Shown in pieces: positions 28,723 through 37,023 of a DNA stretch of 50,171 bases. The position numbers were made by a program, and so were the translations under genes. Origin of the DNA: Chloroflexi bacterium OLB13 (GTDB lineage: Bacteria; Chloroflexota; Anaerolineae; Aggregatilineales; Phototrophicaceae). The DNA is taken from NCBI GenBank assembly GCA_001567485.1, contig JZRA01000078.1, positions 1 to 50,171 of the forward strand, written 5' to 3'. The first letter of the stretch is position 1. Each line of letters starts with the position of its first letter. The notes under the pieces were generated by a model. The model was not told where the DNA came from, did not search any database, and saw only the letters and a list, made by a program, of their open reading frames with translations.

Positions 28723-29520
28723 TTAGAACGCGAGGTGTTCGAGCGTGGCCCGCGCCTGCGACGCGCACAATGTCTGTGGATCGGCGTCCAGATAGCGTTC
28801 GATCAGCGGCCGCACGCGGGGATCGTGAATCTTGCCGAGCTGCTGAATGGTCGTCACGCATGAGCCGCGGTCGCGGGTGTAGGCGTCGGCGAGGGTGTCG
28901 ATCGCGCGCGGATCGCCCAGCTCAGCCAGCGCATAGGCTGCCGCCCGCTTCTGGGCATACGGAGAGGTGATCTCGTCGGCCGGGATCGCGTCCTCGGATC
29001 GGGTGAGGAAGGCCGCCAGCGGATCGGCAGCGCGCACGTCCTTGAACCGCCACAACGCCGCCAACGCCGCGCTCAACGGCCACGGGTGCGGGTCGTCCAG
29101 CAGCGCGATCAGGCCCGGCACAGCGAGCGGATCGCCGATCTGGCCGAGGCAGCGTGCGGCGATCGAGCGGGCGCGCGGCGAAGGCGAACGCAGCGCGTCG
29201 ATCAACGGGCCGACGGCGGCGTCTCCGAACTCGGTCAGCGCCGCGCCGATCTCGTCGCACACGTCGCAGCTCCGGTCGCGTTCGAGCATGGCGATCAGCG
29301 GGGGGATCGCGGCCGGATCGCCGAGCGCCTCCAGCCCGCGCACCGCGTGGAAGATCACGCCGAACGAACCGTCGTCCAGCGCGGCGATCAGGTGGGGCAG
29401 CGCGGCCGGATTGCGGGACTGGCGCAGTCCTTTAACAGCGGCGCGGCGCACTTTCGCGTCAGGATGGCGTAGGTCGGGCAGATACGGATCAATTGGCTTT
29501 GGCATACGGCGGTTGAGCAT
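28723..29520 (-). CDS. HEAT-repeat (PBS lyase HEAT-like) protein
   Basis: This protein of about 265 residues is built almost entirely of paired-helix repeats of 30 or so residues: HPDAKVRRAAVKGLRQ, DPAAIPPLIAMLERD, DAAVGPLIDALRSPSPRARS, DPLAVPGLIALLDD, GDPRAIDTLADAYTRD and HDPRVRPLIERYLDAD. Such alpha-solenoids usually act as protein-protein scaffolds, or as lyase-like chaperones for cofactor attachment in some cyanobacterial relatives; nothing here shows catalysis. Two cysteines (SCDVCDEIG) are close together. The start is uncertain between 29520 (MLNRR) and 29505 (MPKPIDPYLPDL). A minus-strand TATAAT at 29547-29542 would give a very short leader. Confidence 0.85.
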   Translation of the reverse strand: MLNRRMPKPIDPYLPDLRHPDAKVRRAAVKGLRQSRNPAALPHLIAALDDGSFGVIFHAVRGLEALGDPAAIPPLIAMLERDRSCDVCDEIGAALTEFGDAAVGPLIDALRSPSPRARSIAARCLGQIGDPLAVPGLIALLDDPHPWPLSAALAALWRFKDVRAADPLAAFLTRSEDAIPADEITSPYAQKRAAAYALAELGDPRAIDTLADAYTRDRGSCVTTIQQLGKIHDPRVRPLIERYLDADPQTLCASQARATLEHLAF

Positions 29521-29541
29521 GTGCTTGTACAATGAAGCGCG

Positions 29542-29547
29542 ATTATA
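29542..29547 (-). promoter_or_regulatory. Putative -10 box of the HEAT-repeat gene
   Basis: TATAAT on the minus strand lies 21 bases before the ATG at 29520. It lies in the short gap between two divergent genes, so both promoters must be crowded here. Confidence 0.4.
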
Positions 29548-29573
29548 CGCCCATTGACGTGAGATCCCCGCGC

Positions 29574-31145
29574 ATGTTGAAACGAATCGCCGCCGCTGCG
29601 TTGTTGACCGTGTTCGTCGTCATGGGTGCGCTGGCGCAAGAGGCGTCCGACGACATCATTCTGGTTCCGTTCACCGACTTCAACTACACGTTCACCGGCG
29701 TTGTGCCGAGCAGTTGGGTGCAGGTCACGGCGGGGTTGTGGAGCCGCGACACCGGCGCGCAAACCCTGCTGGCGCAGCAGGCCCGAACGGAAGCCCCGGA
29801 TGCGGTGCTGGTCGCGCTGCTGCCGCAGTTTGGCATCGACACTGTGCCGGAGCCGGTCGAAATCCGCGAGGCCAACGGGCTGACGTGGACGATCTACGAA
29901 ATTATCGCGCCGGCCGGGTCAGACGCGGCCATCGACGCCGCCATCACCAGCCGGGGCACGCTGACGTACTTCATCATCCTCGCCTCGGTGGTCGAGGAGC
30001 ACGACACGCTCAAGCAGGCCGTGTTCCTGCCGGCGGTTGATGCGCTTGTCCCGCTGACCAGCGCCGACGCACTGCCGGAAGACACGCCGTATACCGCCGA
30101 AGACGTTTCCTTCACCTCGGCGGACGGCACGGAACTCTCCGGCACGCTGACACTGCCCGAAGGCGACGGCCCGCATCCCGCCGTCGTGTTGATCAGCTCC
30201 AGCGGCCCGCACAACCGTGACGGCGCGCTGGTGGGCGTCACCGAGGATGAGACGCGGCTCATCAGTGGATCGTTCCCGATGTTCGCGGTGTTGAGCGATC
30301 ACCTCACGCGCGCGGGGTTCGCGGTGCTGCGTTATGACGAGCGCGGGGTCGGCCAGTCGCGCGGGGATCACGATCAGGCGACCACCGGCGATTTCGCGGT
30401 CGACGCCTCGGCCGCGGTTGACCTGCTGCTGGCTCGCGACGACATCGATTCCGCGCAGGTTGGGCTGATCGCGCATGGCGAAGGGGCGAACGAGGCCGCG
30501 ATCATCCTGAGCAGTCGGGATGACATCGCGTTTGTCGTCGCGCTTGCCCCGCAGGCGGTCGACGGCCTGCAAACGATCATACGCCAGACCGAGCGCGTGT
30601 ATCAGGCCGATGAGCAGGACGCCGCGGCTACCGCTGAACAGCTCGAGTTCCTCGGCCGGTTCTTCCCGCGCATCGCCGCTGGCGACATCGCAGGCGCGCG
30701 CGCCGAGCTTGAGCTGTTGATTCGCGGGCAGGCCGCCGAGCTGACGCCGGAGCAGTTGGAGCAGATGGGCGTCACCGACCTCGACGTGTTCATCCGCGAA
30801 GTCACCGATTCGCAGTTCCTCAGCTTTGACGGGCCGTGGTGGCCGTTCCTGCTCAACTACAATCCGGCGGAGGACTGGTCAGCCGTGACCGTGCCGGTGC
30901 TGGCGGTGTACGGCGAGCTGGACACGCAGATCGACCCGGCGCTGCACCGGCCTGCGTTCGAGGCGGCGATGGCGCGCGCGCACAACCTTGACGTGACGGT
31001 CGTGACGCTGCCGGCCGCCAATCACATGTTCCAACTCGCAGGGACAGGCTCGCCGTCGGAATACACGCTGCTCCAGCCGATGTTCGTGGACGGATTTCTT
31101 GATACGGTGACGGATTGGCTGCTGGCGCACGTTGAGCTTCCGTAG
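29574..31145 (+). CDS. Secreted alpha/beta hydrolase family protein with missing nucleophile
   Basis: This is a 523-residue exported protein (signal peptide MLKRIAAAALLTVFVVMGAL-AQ). Residues ~25-170 are an N-terminal beta-rich region. The alpha/beta-hydrolase domain begins with VSFTSADGTELSGTLTLPEG and the oxyanion-type stretch HPAVVLISSSGPHNRDG, then YDERGVGQSRGDH. At the nucleophile elbow, where relatives read GHSEGG, this protein reads LIAHGEGAN, so the catalytic Ser is Gly302 (codon GGC). The acid D450 (YGELDTQIDP) and base H484 (PAANHMF) are kept. It is therefore either inactive or acts by another mechanism. A one-base change (AGC to GGC) or an assembly error is possible. The start at 29574 is chosen for the signal peptide; an ATG at 29532 is also in frame. 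Confidence 0.87.
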   Translation: MLKRIAAAALLTVFVVMGALAQEASDDIILVPFTDFNYTFTGVVPSSWVQVTAGLWSRDTGAQTLLAQQARTEAPDAVLVALLPQFGIDTVPEPVEIREANGLTWTIYEIIAPAGSDAAIDAAITSRGTLTYFIILASVVEEHDTLKQAVFLPAVDALVPLTSADALPEDTPYTAEDVSFTSADGTELSGTLTLPEGDGPHPAVVLISSSGPHNRDGALVGVTEDETRLISGSFPMFAVLSDHLTRAGFAVLRYDERGVGQSRGDHDQATTGDFAVDASAAVDLLLARDDIDSAQVGLIAHGEGANEAAIILSSRDDIAFVVALAPQAVDGLQTIIRQTERVYQADEQDAAATAEQLEFLGRFFPRIAAGDIAGARAELELLIRGQAAELTPEQLEQMGVTDLDVFIREVTDSQFLSFDGPWWPFLLNYNPAEDWSAVTVPVLAVYGELDTQIDPALHRPAFEAAMARAHNLDVTVVTLPAANHMFQLAGTGSPSEYTLLQPMFVDGFLDTVTDWLLAHVELP

Positions 31146-31146
31146 C

Positions 31147-31300
31147 CCCCACCCCTAGCTTTTTCAGGGAGAGGGGGATCGATTTCGCTGGACATGCGCC
31201 TTACGCGCGTGGGCGGCTTGATCCCTCAACCCCCGGCCCCTGCTCCCGGCCTGCGATGCTTCCGTTGGCCGCTGGGGAGAAGGGGGAGAAGGTGGGTCGA
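31147..31300. repeat. C-rich/G-rich dispersed intergenic repeat, copies 2 and 3
   Basis: Two imperfect inverted units fill the gap between two convergent genes. CCCCCACCCCTAGC ... CAGGGAGAGGGGGATC spans 31147-31182. CCTCAACCCCCGGCCCCTGC ... GGGGAGAAGGGGGAGAAGG spans 31222-31293. The second shares CAACCCCC-GGCCC with the copy at 22009. As convergent 3' ends meet here, these hairpins may also terminate both transcripts. Confidence 0.45.
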
Positions 31301-31308
31301 GGGTGGAT

Positions 31309-33164
31309 TCAGTCGGTGGCGAGCAGGTCGTCGACCGCTTCAGCCTCGCGGAACTGCATCGTGTACAGGTGCGCGTACAACCCGTCGCGGGCCATCAGCG
31401 CATCGTGTGAGCCGACTTCGATCAGCCGGCCTTTCTCCAGCACGGCGATCCGATCCGCGATCCGCACCGTGCTCAGCCGGTGGGCGATGATAATCGTCGT
31501 GCGGTTCTTCATCAACCGCGCCAGCGCCTCTTGCACCAGATGTTCGCTCTCGCTGTCAAGGCTGCTGGTGGCCTCGTCAAGCAGCAGGATGCGCGGGTCT
31601 TTCAGAATGGCGCGGGCGATGGCGACACGCTGGCGCTGCCCGCCGGATAGGCGCACGCCGCGCTCCCCGACAATCGTATCGTAGCCCTCCGGCAGTTCAG
31701 TGATGAAGTCGTGCGCGTTGGCCGCTTTGGCCGCCGCGATGAGTTCGTCCTCGCTCGCGTCAAGCCGGCCGTACTGGATGTTCTCGCGGATCGTCCCGCC
31801 GAACAGCAGCGTCTCCTGCGGCACGATGCCGATCTGCGCGCGCAAGCTGGACTGCGTGATCGTGCGCAGATCGCGCCCGTCGAGCCGGATTGCGCCGTGG
31901 GTCGGATCATAGAAGCGCGGGATGAGGTTGAAGGTGGTCGACTTGCCCGCGCCGCTCGGCCCAACCAGCGCGACCACTTCCCCCGGCGCGATATCGAGCT
32001 GACGCCGGTTAACACGCCGGTCTTGCCGTCATAGCTGAAGCCGACATCTTCAAGTGTAATCCGCCCCTCGGCGCGTGTGATGGAGTGTGCGTCCGGCGCG
32101 TCCTGTACCGTCGGGCGTTCGTCGAGGATTTGGAATACGCGCTTGGTCGCCCCCAGCGCGCGCTGGAATTCCGAGTACAGCCACGTCAGCGACCCGAAGC
32201 TGCCCGCCACCGAGATGCCATAGACGAGAAACGTCACCAACTCGCCGCTGGTCAGCCGTCCGTCGATCACCTCGCGTCCGCCGAACCACAGAAATCCGGC
32301 CAGCGAGCCGAAGCCGAGGAAGGCCATCAGCGCGCCGAACGCCGCGTTATAGCGCGCGACGTGAATTGCGGATCGCACGGCCTGCGCCATTGCGTTCTCG
32401 TAACGCTGGACTTCAAATGGCTCGCGCGCAAAACTCTTGACCTCTTTGACGTTTTGCAGCACTTCCTCGGTGATCACCGTCGTCTGCGCGATCTGATCTT
32501 GAACGCGCGTCGAAATCCGGTTGATGACGCGGCCAAAGCCGATCCCGACCGCCATGATGACCGGCAGCAGCACGAGGATGAACAGGGTCAGCCGCCAGTT
32601 CAGGACGATCATCAAGACCACCGATCCAGCGAGGATCAGCGACTGTTGAAGCAGGGTGTTGACGTTGCTGGTCAGCACCGAACGCATCATCGTGACATCG
32701 CTGCTGATGCGCGAGACGATCTCCCCGACGCGCCGGCTTACGAAAAATCCGAGCGACAAATCGTTGACGTGCCTGAACAGCTGTGTGCGCAGGTCAGCGA
32801 CGATCCGTTCGCCGATATAGTTCAGGTTGTAGGACTCGAACATGGTCGAAATCGAGCGCAGCAGGAACACGCCCAACAGCGCCAGCGTGATGGCGTTCAA
32901 CTGCGCCAGATCGCGGTTGACGAAGACGGTGTCGATCACCTGTCCGATGACCGCGGGGAAGATCAAGCTGATACCGGCGCTGAGCAGCAGCGCGATCAAG
33001 GCGACGATCAGCCGGCGCCAGTACGGACGTAGATAGGCAATCATCCGCCGCCACTGCATCGGGACGCCGCGCAGTTCGTCCTCGGTCTCCTCGACCGGCT
33101 GACCGTTCTTGCCGGTGTTCGCGTCCTTGTTCTGCGGCGTGCGCCGCGAACGTCTCCGCATCAT
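31309..33164 (-). CDS. ABC exporter, fused membrane and ATPase domains (MsbA/multidrug type), frameshifted as given
   Basis: Joined across one missing base, this is a 618-residue half-transporter that would work as a dimer. After a basic, Gln/Asn-rich N-terminus there are six membrane helices (~55-330; type-IV exporter fold, with coupling-helix segment [20 protein letters not shown]). The ATPase has the A-loop Tyr ([12 protein letters not shown]), Walker [10 protein letters not shown]-loop [11 protein letters not shown], signature [14 protein letters not shown], Walker [13 protein letters not shown] and the switch His (IIAHRLSTV). As given, the frame breaks at ~31998 on VLTGVS; adding one base gives [18 protein letters not shown] exactly as in the family. 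Substrate (lipid, drug or peptide) is not predictable. The start at 33164 follows AGGAC. Divergent from the FkbM gene. Confidence 0.9.
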
Positions 33165-33317
33165 TGTTGTATTGTCCTGTGTTTGCCGGGGCGAGTTTAT
33201 CATAAGGTACGCATTCCGGTCGCTGAGCGTTGCATGTATCTTCCCGATCAGTGCCGCACTGGCGGTCGATCCGGCGCACAGGTATGCTTCGCAGGACAGT
33301 TGCAGGTGAGAGGACAG

Positions 33318-34205
33318 ATGTCGACTCTACGGGTGATGCTGTTTGACATGGTGTGCGCGGTGAACCGCGCGGTTCCGTTTGTGCGGTGGCATCAATTCGC
33401 CGCGCGGCTGCTGCCACCGCCGCCGTACACCGACCGTCTCATGCGTTGGCAGGGGCGGGGTAGGCTCGTCGTAAACCTCGGCAACCCGCGCGAACGCGAG
33501 CTGTATGTGGAGGGCCGCTACGAGCCGCATGTGATGAGCATGCTCAAGCAGGTCACGCCGGCGGGTGGGACAGTTGTCGACCTCGGCGCACATCTCGGTG
33601 CCCACACGACCGCGCTCAGCCTACATGTCGGAGAACGCGGGCGCGTATTCGCCGTCGAAGCCAACCCCCATGTCGTGGAGCGCCTGCGGCAGAACGTCGC
33701 ATCGTCGCCGCATTATGCCAACATCGACGTCATTCCGGTTGGCGTGTCTGATCAGCCCGGGACGCTGCCGTTCTACTATCCGTCCGACCGTTCCGAATGG
33801 TCGAAAGGCAGATTGGCCGCCCACGCGGGCGAACACAATTGGCTGTCGGTCGATGTTGAGGTGACGACGCTCGACGCGCTGATGGCGGCGCGCAGCTATC
33901 CACATATCGACACGATCAAGTGCGACGTCGAGGGATTCGACGTGGCCGCGCTGCGCGGCGCAGCAGAGACGATCACCCGGTCGCGGCCAGCAATCGTGTT
34001 CGAATATGTCGAACGGTTGTGGCGGCGTGCTGGCTTTACGCTGGACGACCTGCGCGAGGCGCTGCCGGGGTACACGTTCGCATACATTCCGTTGTGGCGC
34101 CATCGCACACTGATCCGGCCTGCGCCGGTTGCGATCCGCCGTGTCGAAGATCTTCCGCCTGCGCATCGTAATCGCTACGAACTGCTTGCGCGCCCGGAGG
34201 CTTGA
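33318..34205 (+). CDS. FkbM family methyltransferase
   Basis: This is a 295-residue SAM-dependent methyltransferase. The FkbM-type core shows motif I VVDLGAHLGAHTTALSLHVG, the acidic VFAVEANPHVVERLRQNV, and the family stretch VEVTTLDALM ... HIDTIKCDVEGFDVAALRGA followed by RPAIVFEY. These enzymes O-methylate sugars or small molecules. An N-terminal region of about 75 residues precedes the core (VNRAVPFVRWHQFAARLLPP). The start at 33318 (MSTLRVMLFDM) has AGAGGA just upstream. It ends 3 bases before a GT4 glycosyltransferase, so a role in modifying a surface glycan is likely, by context. Confidence 0.88.
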   Translation: MSTLRVMLFDMVCAVNRAVPFVRWHQFAARLLPPPPYTDRLMRWQGRGRLVVNLGNPRERELYVEGRYEPHVMSMLKQVTPAGGTVVDLGAHLGAHTTALSLHVGERGRVFAVEANPHVVERLRQNVASSPHYANIDVIPVGVSDQPGTLPFYYPSDRSEWSKGRLAAHAGEHNWLSVDVEVTTLDALMAARSYPHIDTIKCDVEGFDVAALRGAAETITRSRPAIVFEYVERLWRRAGFTLDDLREALPGYTFAYIPLWRHRTLIRPAPVAIRRVEDLPPAHRNRYELLARPEA

Positions 34206-34208
34206 CCG

Positions 34209-35399
34209 ATGCGGCTGATCTATTTGACCGGCGCGCGCCTTCCCAACCCGATGGCGCACGGCGTTCAGATCACGCAGAACTGCGAGGCGTTCGCCGCCGC
34301 CGGCTACGACGTGCGGCTGTGGTATGCGCGGCGCGGATCGCCGGCCGGAAAGGACGCGCTCTACGCATTCTACGGTGTGCCGCAGACGTTCAAGGCGCAC
34401 AAGCTGCCCTGCCTGAACGTGCTGCCGTGGGTCGAGACGCGCTTGCCGGCGCCGTTTGTCGCGCTGGTCTTCAACATTATGCTCATCACGTTCGGCGTCG
34501 CGGCGGCGATTGGAGCGCGGTTCGTACGTCCCGACGTGATCTATGGGCGCGACCCGCTGGCGTTGTGGCTCGTCAGCCTGTTGTATCCACGCGCCAAAAT
34601 GGTGTGGGAAGCGCACAGCCTCAAGACATCGGGGCGCGGCCGGTGGATTCAGCGTCACACGCTCAAGCGCGCATTCCTCACGGTCGCCATTACCGCGCCG
34701 CTGCGCGATGACCTGCACGCGCTCGAACCGGCCGCGAACCTGCTGGTGGCGCACGACGGGATTCGCCGCACCCGGTTTGAATCGCTGCCTACGCGAGACG
34801 AGGCGCGCGCCGCCGTCAAGTGGCCGCGCGAGCCGTTCGTCGTCGGCTATATGGGACGGCTGACGACCTACGGCATGAGCAAGGGCGTCGACCTCATCAT
34901 CGCCGCGATCAGCCTGCTCCCGCCTGACTTACGCGCACGCGCAGCGTTGGGACTGGTCGGCGGGCCGGACGACATCGCAGAGCAGTACCGGCGGTTATGG
35001 GTGGAAGCGGGCCTCGACCCCGCGCTGTTCCTGTACGCCGGTCAGGTGCCGAGCGACGACGTGCCGCGCTGGATGTCGGCGTTCGATGCGTGTGTGCTGC
35101 CGCTGCCCAAACAGTCGCACTTCGTGTACTACACGTCCCCGCTGAAGCTGTTCGAGTATATGGCGTCTCGCCGCCCGCTGATCGCCTCCGACCTGCCATC
35201 GTGGGCGGATGTGCTCGCCGACGGGTATAACGCGCTGCTGTTTGAGCCGGAGTCGGCCCCGGCGTTGAGCGCCGCGCTGGTTCACGTGATGACGGATGCG
35301 GCGCTGTGCGCGCGCCTTGCCGGTAACGCGCATCGTGACGTGTTCGCCCATCATACATGGGACAAACGCGCCGAGCAGATTTTGAGCCGCTTGACGTAA
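34209..35399 (+). CDS. Glycosyltransferase family 4
   Basis: This 396-residue GT-B fold enzyme has an N-terminal acceptor-binding half with MRLIYLTGARLPNPMAHGVQ and RPDVIYGRDPLALWLVSLLY. The C-terminal donor-binding half has VGYMGRLTTYGMSKGVDLII, ALGLVGGPDDIAEQYR and the E-x7-E region TSPLKLFEYMASRRPLIASD. It transfers a sugar from an activated donor, probably to a lipid- or polymer-linked acceptor at the inner face of the membrane. A hydrophobic stretch (FVALVFNIMLITFGVAAAIG) near residue 80-105 may give membrane association. GGAGG lies 9-10 bases before the ATG. It probably forms a two-gene unit with the FkbM methyltransferase. Confidence 0.88.
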   Translation: MRLIYLTGARLPNPMAHGVQITQNCEAFAAAGYDVRLWYARRGSPAGKDALYAFYGVPQTFKAHKLPCLNVLPWVETRLPAPFVALVFNIMLITFGVAAAIGARFVRPDVIYGRDPLALWLVSLLYPRAKMVWEAHSLKTSGRGRWIQRHTLKRAFLTVAITAPLRDDLHALEPAANLLVAHDGIRRTRFESLPTRDEARAAVKWPREPFVVGYMGRLTTYGMSKGVDLIIAAISLLPPDLRARAALGLVGGPDDIAEQYRRLWVEAGLDPALFLYAGQVPSDDVPRWMSAFDACVLPLPKQSHFVYYTSPLKLFEYMASRRPLIASDLPSWADVLADGYNALLFEPESAPALSAALVHVMTDAALCARLAGNAHRDVFAHHTWDKRAEQILSRLT

Positions 35400-35421
35400 T
35401 CCTCTGTCGTGGTGAAAAGCG

Positions 35422-35439
35422 GCGAACGTTCGCTATAAT
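35422..35439 (+). promoter_or_regulatory. Promoter -10 box with a perfect 12-bp palindrome upstream
   Basis: The palindrome GCGAACGTTCGC at 35422-35433 directly abuts TATAAT at 35434-35439. The -35 match is poor, so the promoter may need an activator, or the palindrome may be a repressor site in the spacer. It drives the ABC importer operon beginning at 35474, with a leader of about 30 bases. Confidence 0.5.
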
Positions 35440-35473
35440 TCCGCGTCGAACTCGGTTAATTGGGATGTTGTTT

Positions 35474-37021
35474 ATGAATGCTCCAGACGTTGTGCTGGAA
35501 GTCCGCGGGTTGACGAAACGCTTTCCCGGCGTGCTCGCCAACGATCACATCAGCTTAAAGGTACATCGCGGCGAAGTGTTGGGTTTGCTGGGCGAAAATG
35601 GCGCGGGCAAGTCTACGCTGATGAACATGATTTACGGCCTGTACGCGCCGGACGAGGGCGAAATCCTCGTCAACGGCCGGCCGATCCATATTAGAAACCC
35701 GAACGACGCCATCCGCGCCGGGATCGGCATGGTGCACCAGCACTTCCAGTTGGTGCCGGTGCTGACCGTGACCGAAAACGTGATGCTCGGCAACGAGAGC
35801 GTTCGCGGCCCCTTTCTCGACCGCCGTTCCGCCCGCGCGCGGATCATCGAGATCGCCGAACAGTACGGCCTGCATGTCGACCCGGACGCGATGGTGCAGG
35901 ATTTGTCGGTGGGCGTGCAGCAGCGCGTCGAGATCATCAAGGCGCTGTATCGCAAGGCGGAAATCCTGATCCTCGACGAGCCAAGCGCGGTGCTCACCCC
36001 GCAGGAAACCGAGGGCCTGTTCTCGATTATGGAGACGCTCAAGGCGCGCGGGGTCAGCATCATCTTCATTACGCACAAGCTGAAGGAAGTGCTGCGCATT
36101 TGCGACCGGATCATGGTGCTGCGCTTGGGCAAGGTCGTGGGTGAGGCCAACCCGAAGCAGTCCACGCAGGAGTCGCTGGCGTCGATGATGGTGGGCCGCG
36201 AGGTGCTGCTGAGCGTCGATAAGACCCCGGCCACTCCGGGCGACACGGTGTTGGAGATCAGCCATCTCAATGTGCTGGACGACCGCAAACTGCCCGCCGT
36301 GCGTGATGTCTCGCTGATCGTGCGCTCAGGCGAGATCGTGGGGGTGGCTGGCGTGCAGGGGAACGGCCAGACGGAATTGGTCGAAGCGCTGACGGGCCTG
36401 CGTCCGGTGCAGGGGGGGCATATCAGCATCGTGGGGAAGGACGTCACGCACGCGTCCCCGCGCAAAGTCACCCAGGCGGGCGTCGCGCATGTGCCGGAAG
36501 ACCGCCAGAAGAACGGCATGGTGATGCCTTTCCCGATCACGGACAACATACGTTTGCAGCAGTATTATCAGGCGCCGTATTCGGTCGGCATTTTGAGCAA
36601 CGAACGGGTGATCGCCGAGCACGCCGAGGCGCTCGTCAAGCAGTACGACGTGCGCACGCCGAGCATCGACACCAGTATCGGGTCGCTGTCGGGCGGCAAT
36701 CAGCAGAAGGTCATCATCGCGCGTGAGTTGAGCCGCCACAGCAAGCTGCTCGTCGCTGCACAGCCCACACGCGGTCTTGACGTCGGCTCGATCGAATTTA
36801 TCCACAAACAGATTGTGCGCATGCGCGACGAAGGGGTCGCCGTGCTGCTGGTCAGCACCGAACTGGACGAAATTATGTCATTAAGCGACCGCATCGCGGT
36901 CATGTATGCTGGACGGATCATCGACATTGTGGACGCGGCGACCGCCACGCGGGAGTCAATCGGCTTGCTGATGGCCGGTGTCCATAGTGAAGCAGAACTC
37001 AAAGCGGAAGGAACGGCCTAG
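35474..37021 (+). CDS. ABC importer ATPase, BMP/nucleoside (simple-sugar) type
   Basis: This 515-residue protein carries two ABC ATPase domains in tandem, typical of the RbsA/YufO/NupO group. The first domain has Walker A GENGAGKS (residues 40-47), Q-loop GMVHQHFQL, signature LSVGVQQRVEI, Walker B ILILDEPSAV and switch His FITHKLKE. The second has a relaxed Walker A (GVQGNGQTE), signature LSGGNQQKV and a degenerate Walker B (LLVAAQPTRGLD), as usual for this group, so one site is probably catalytic and the other structural. The start at 35474 (MNAPDVVLEV) is preferred because GGGAT lies about 8 bases upstream; ATG at 35465 is also in frame. It is first in an operon with two permeases. Confidence 0.92.
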   Translation: MNAPDVVLEVRGLTKRFPGVLANDHISLKVHRGEVLGLLGENGAGKSTLMNMIYGLYAPDEGEILVNGRPIHIRNPNDAIRAGIGMVHQHFQLVPVLTVTENVMLGNESVRGPFLDRRSARARIIEIAEQYGLHVDPDAMVQDLSVGVQQRVEIIKALYRKAEILILDEPSAVLTPQETEGLFSIMETLKARGVSIIFITHKLKEVLRICDRIMVLRLGKVVGEANPKQSTQESLASMMVGREVLLSVDKTPATPGDTVLEISHLNVLDDRKLPAVRDVSLIVRSGEIVGVAGVQGNGQTELVEALTGLRPVQGGHISIVGKDVTHASPRKVTQAGVAHVPEDRQKNGMVMPFPITDNIRLQQYYQAPYSVGILSNERVIAEHAEALVKQYDVRTPSIDTSIGSLSGGNQQKVIIARELSRHSKLLVAAQPTRGLDVGSIEFIHKQIVRMRDEGVAVLLVSTELDEIMSLSDRIAVMYAGRIIDIVDAATATRESIGLLMAGVHSEAELKAEGTA

Positions 37022-37023
37022 CC

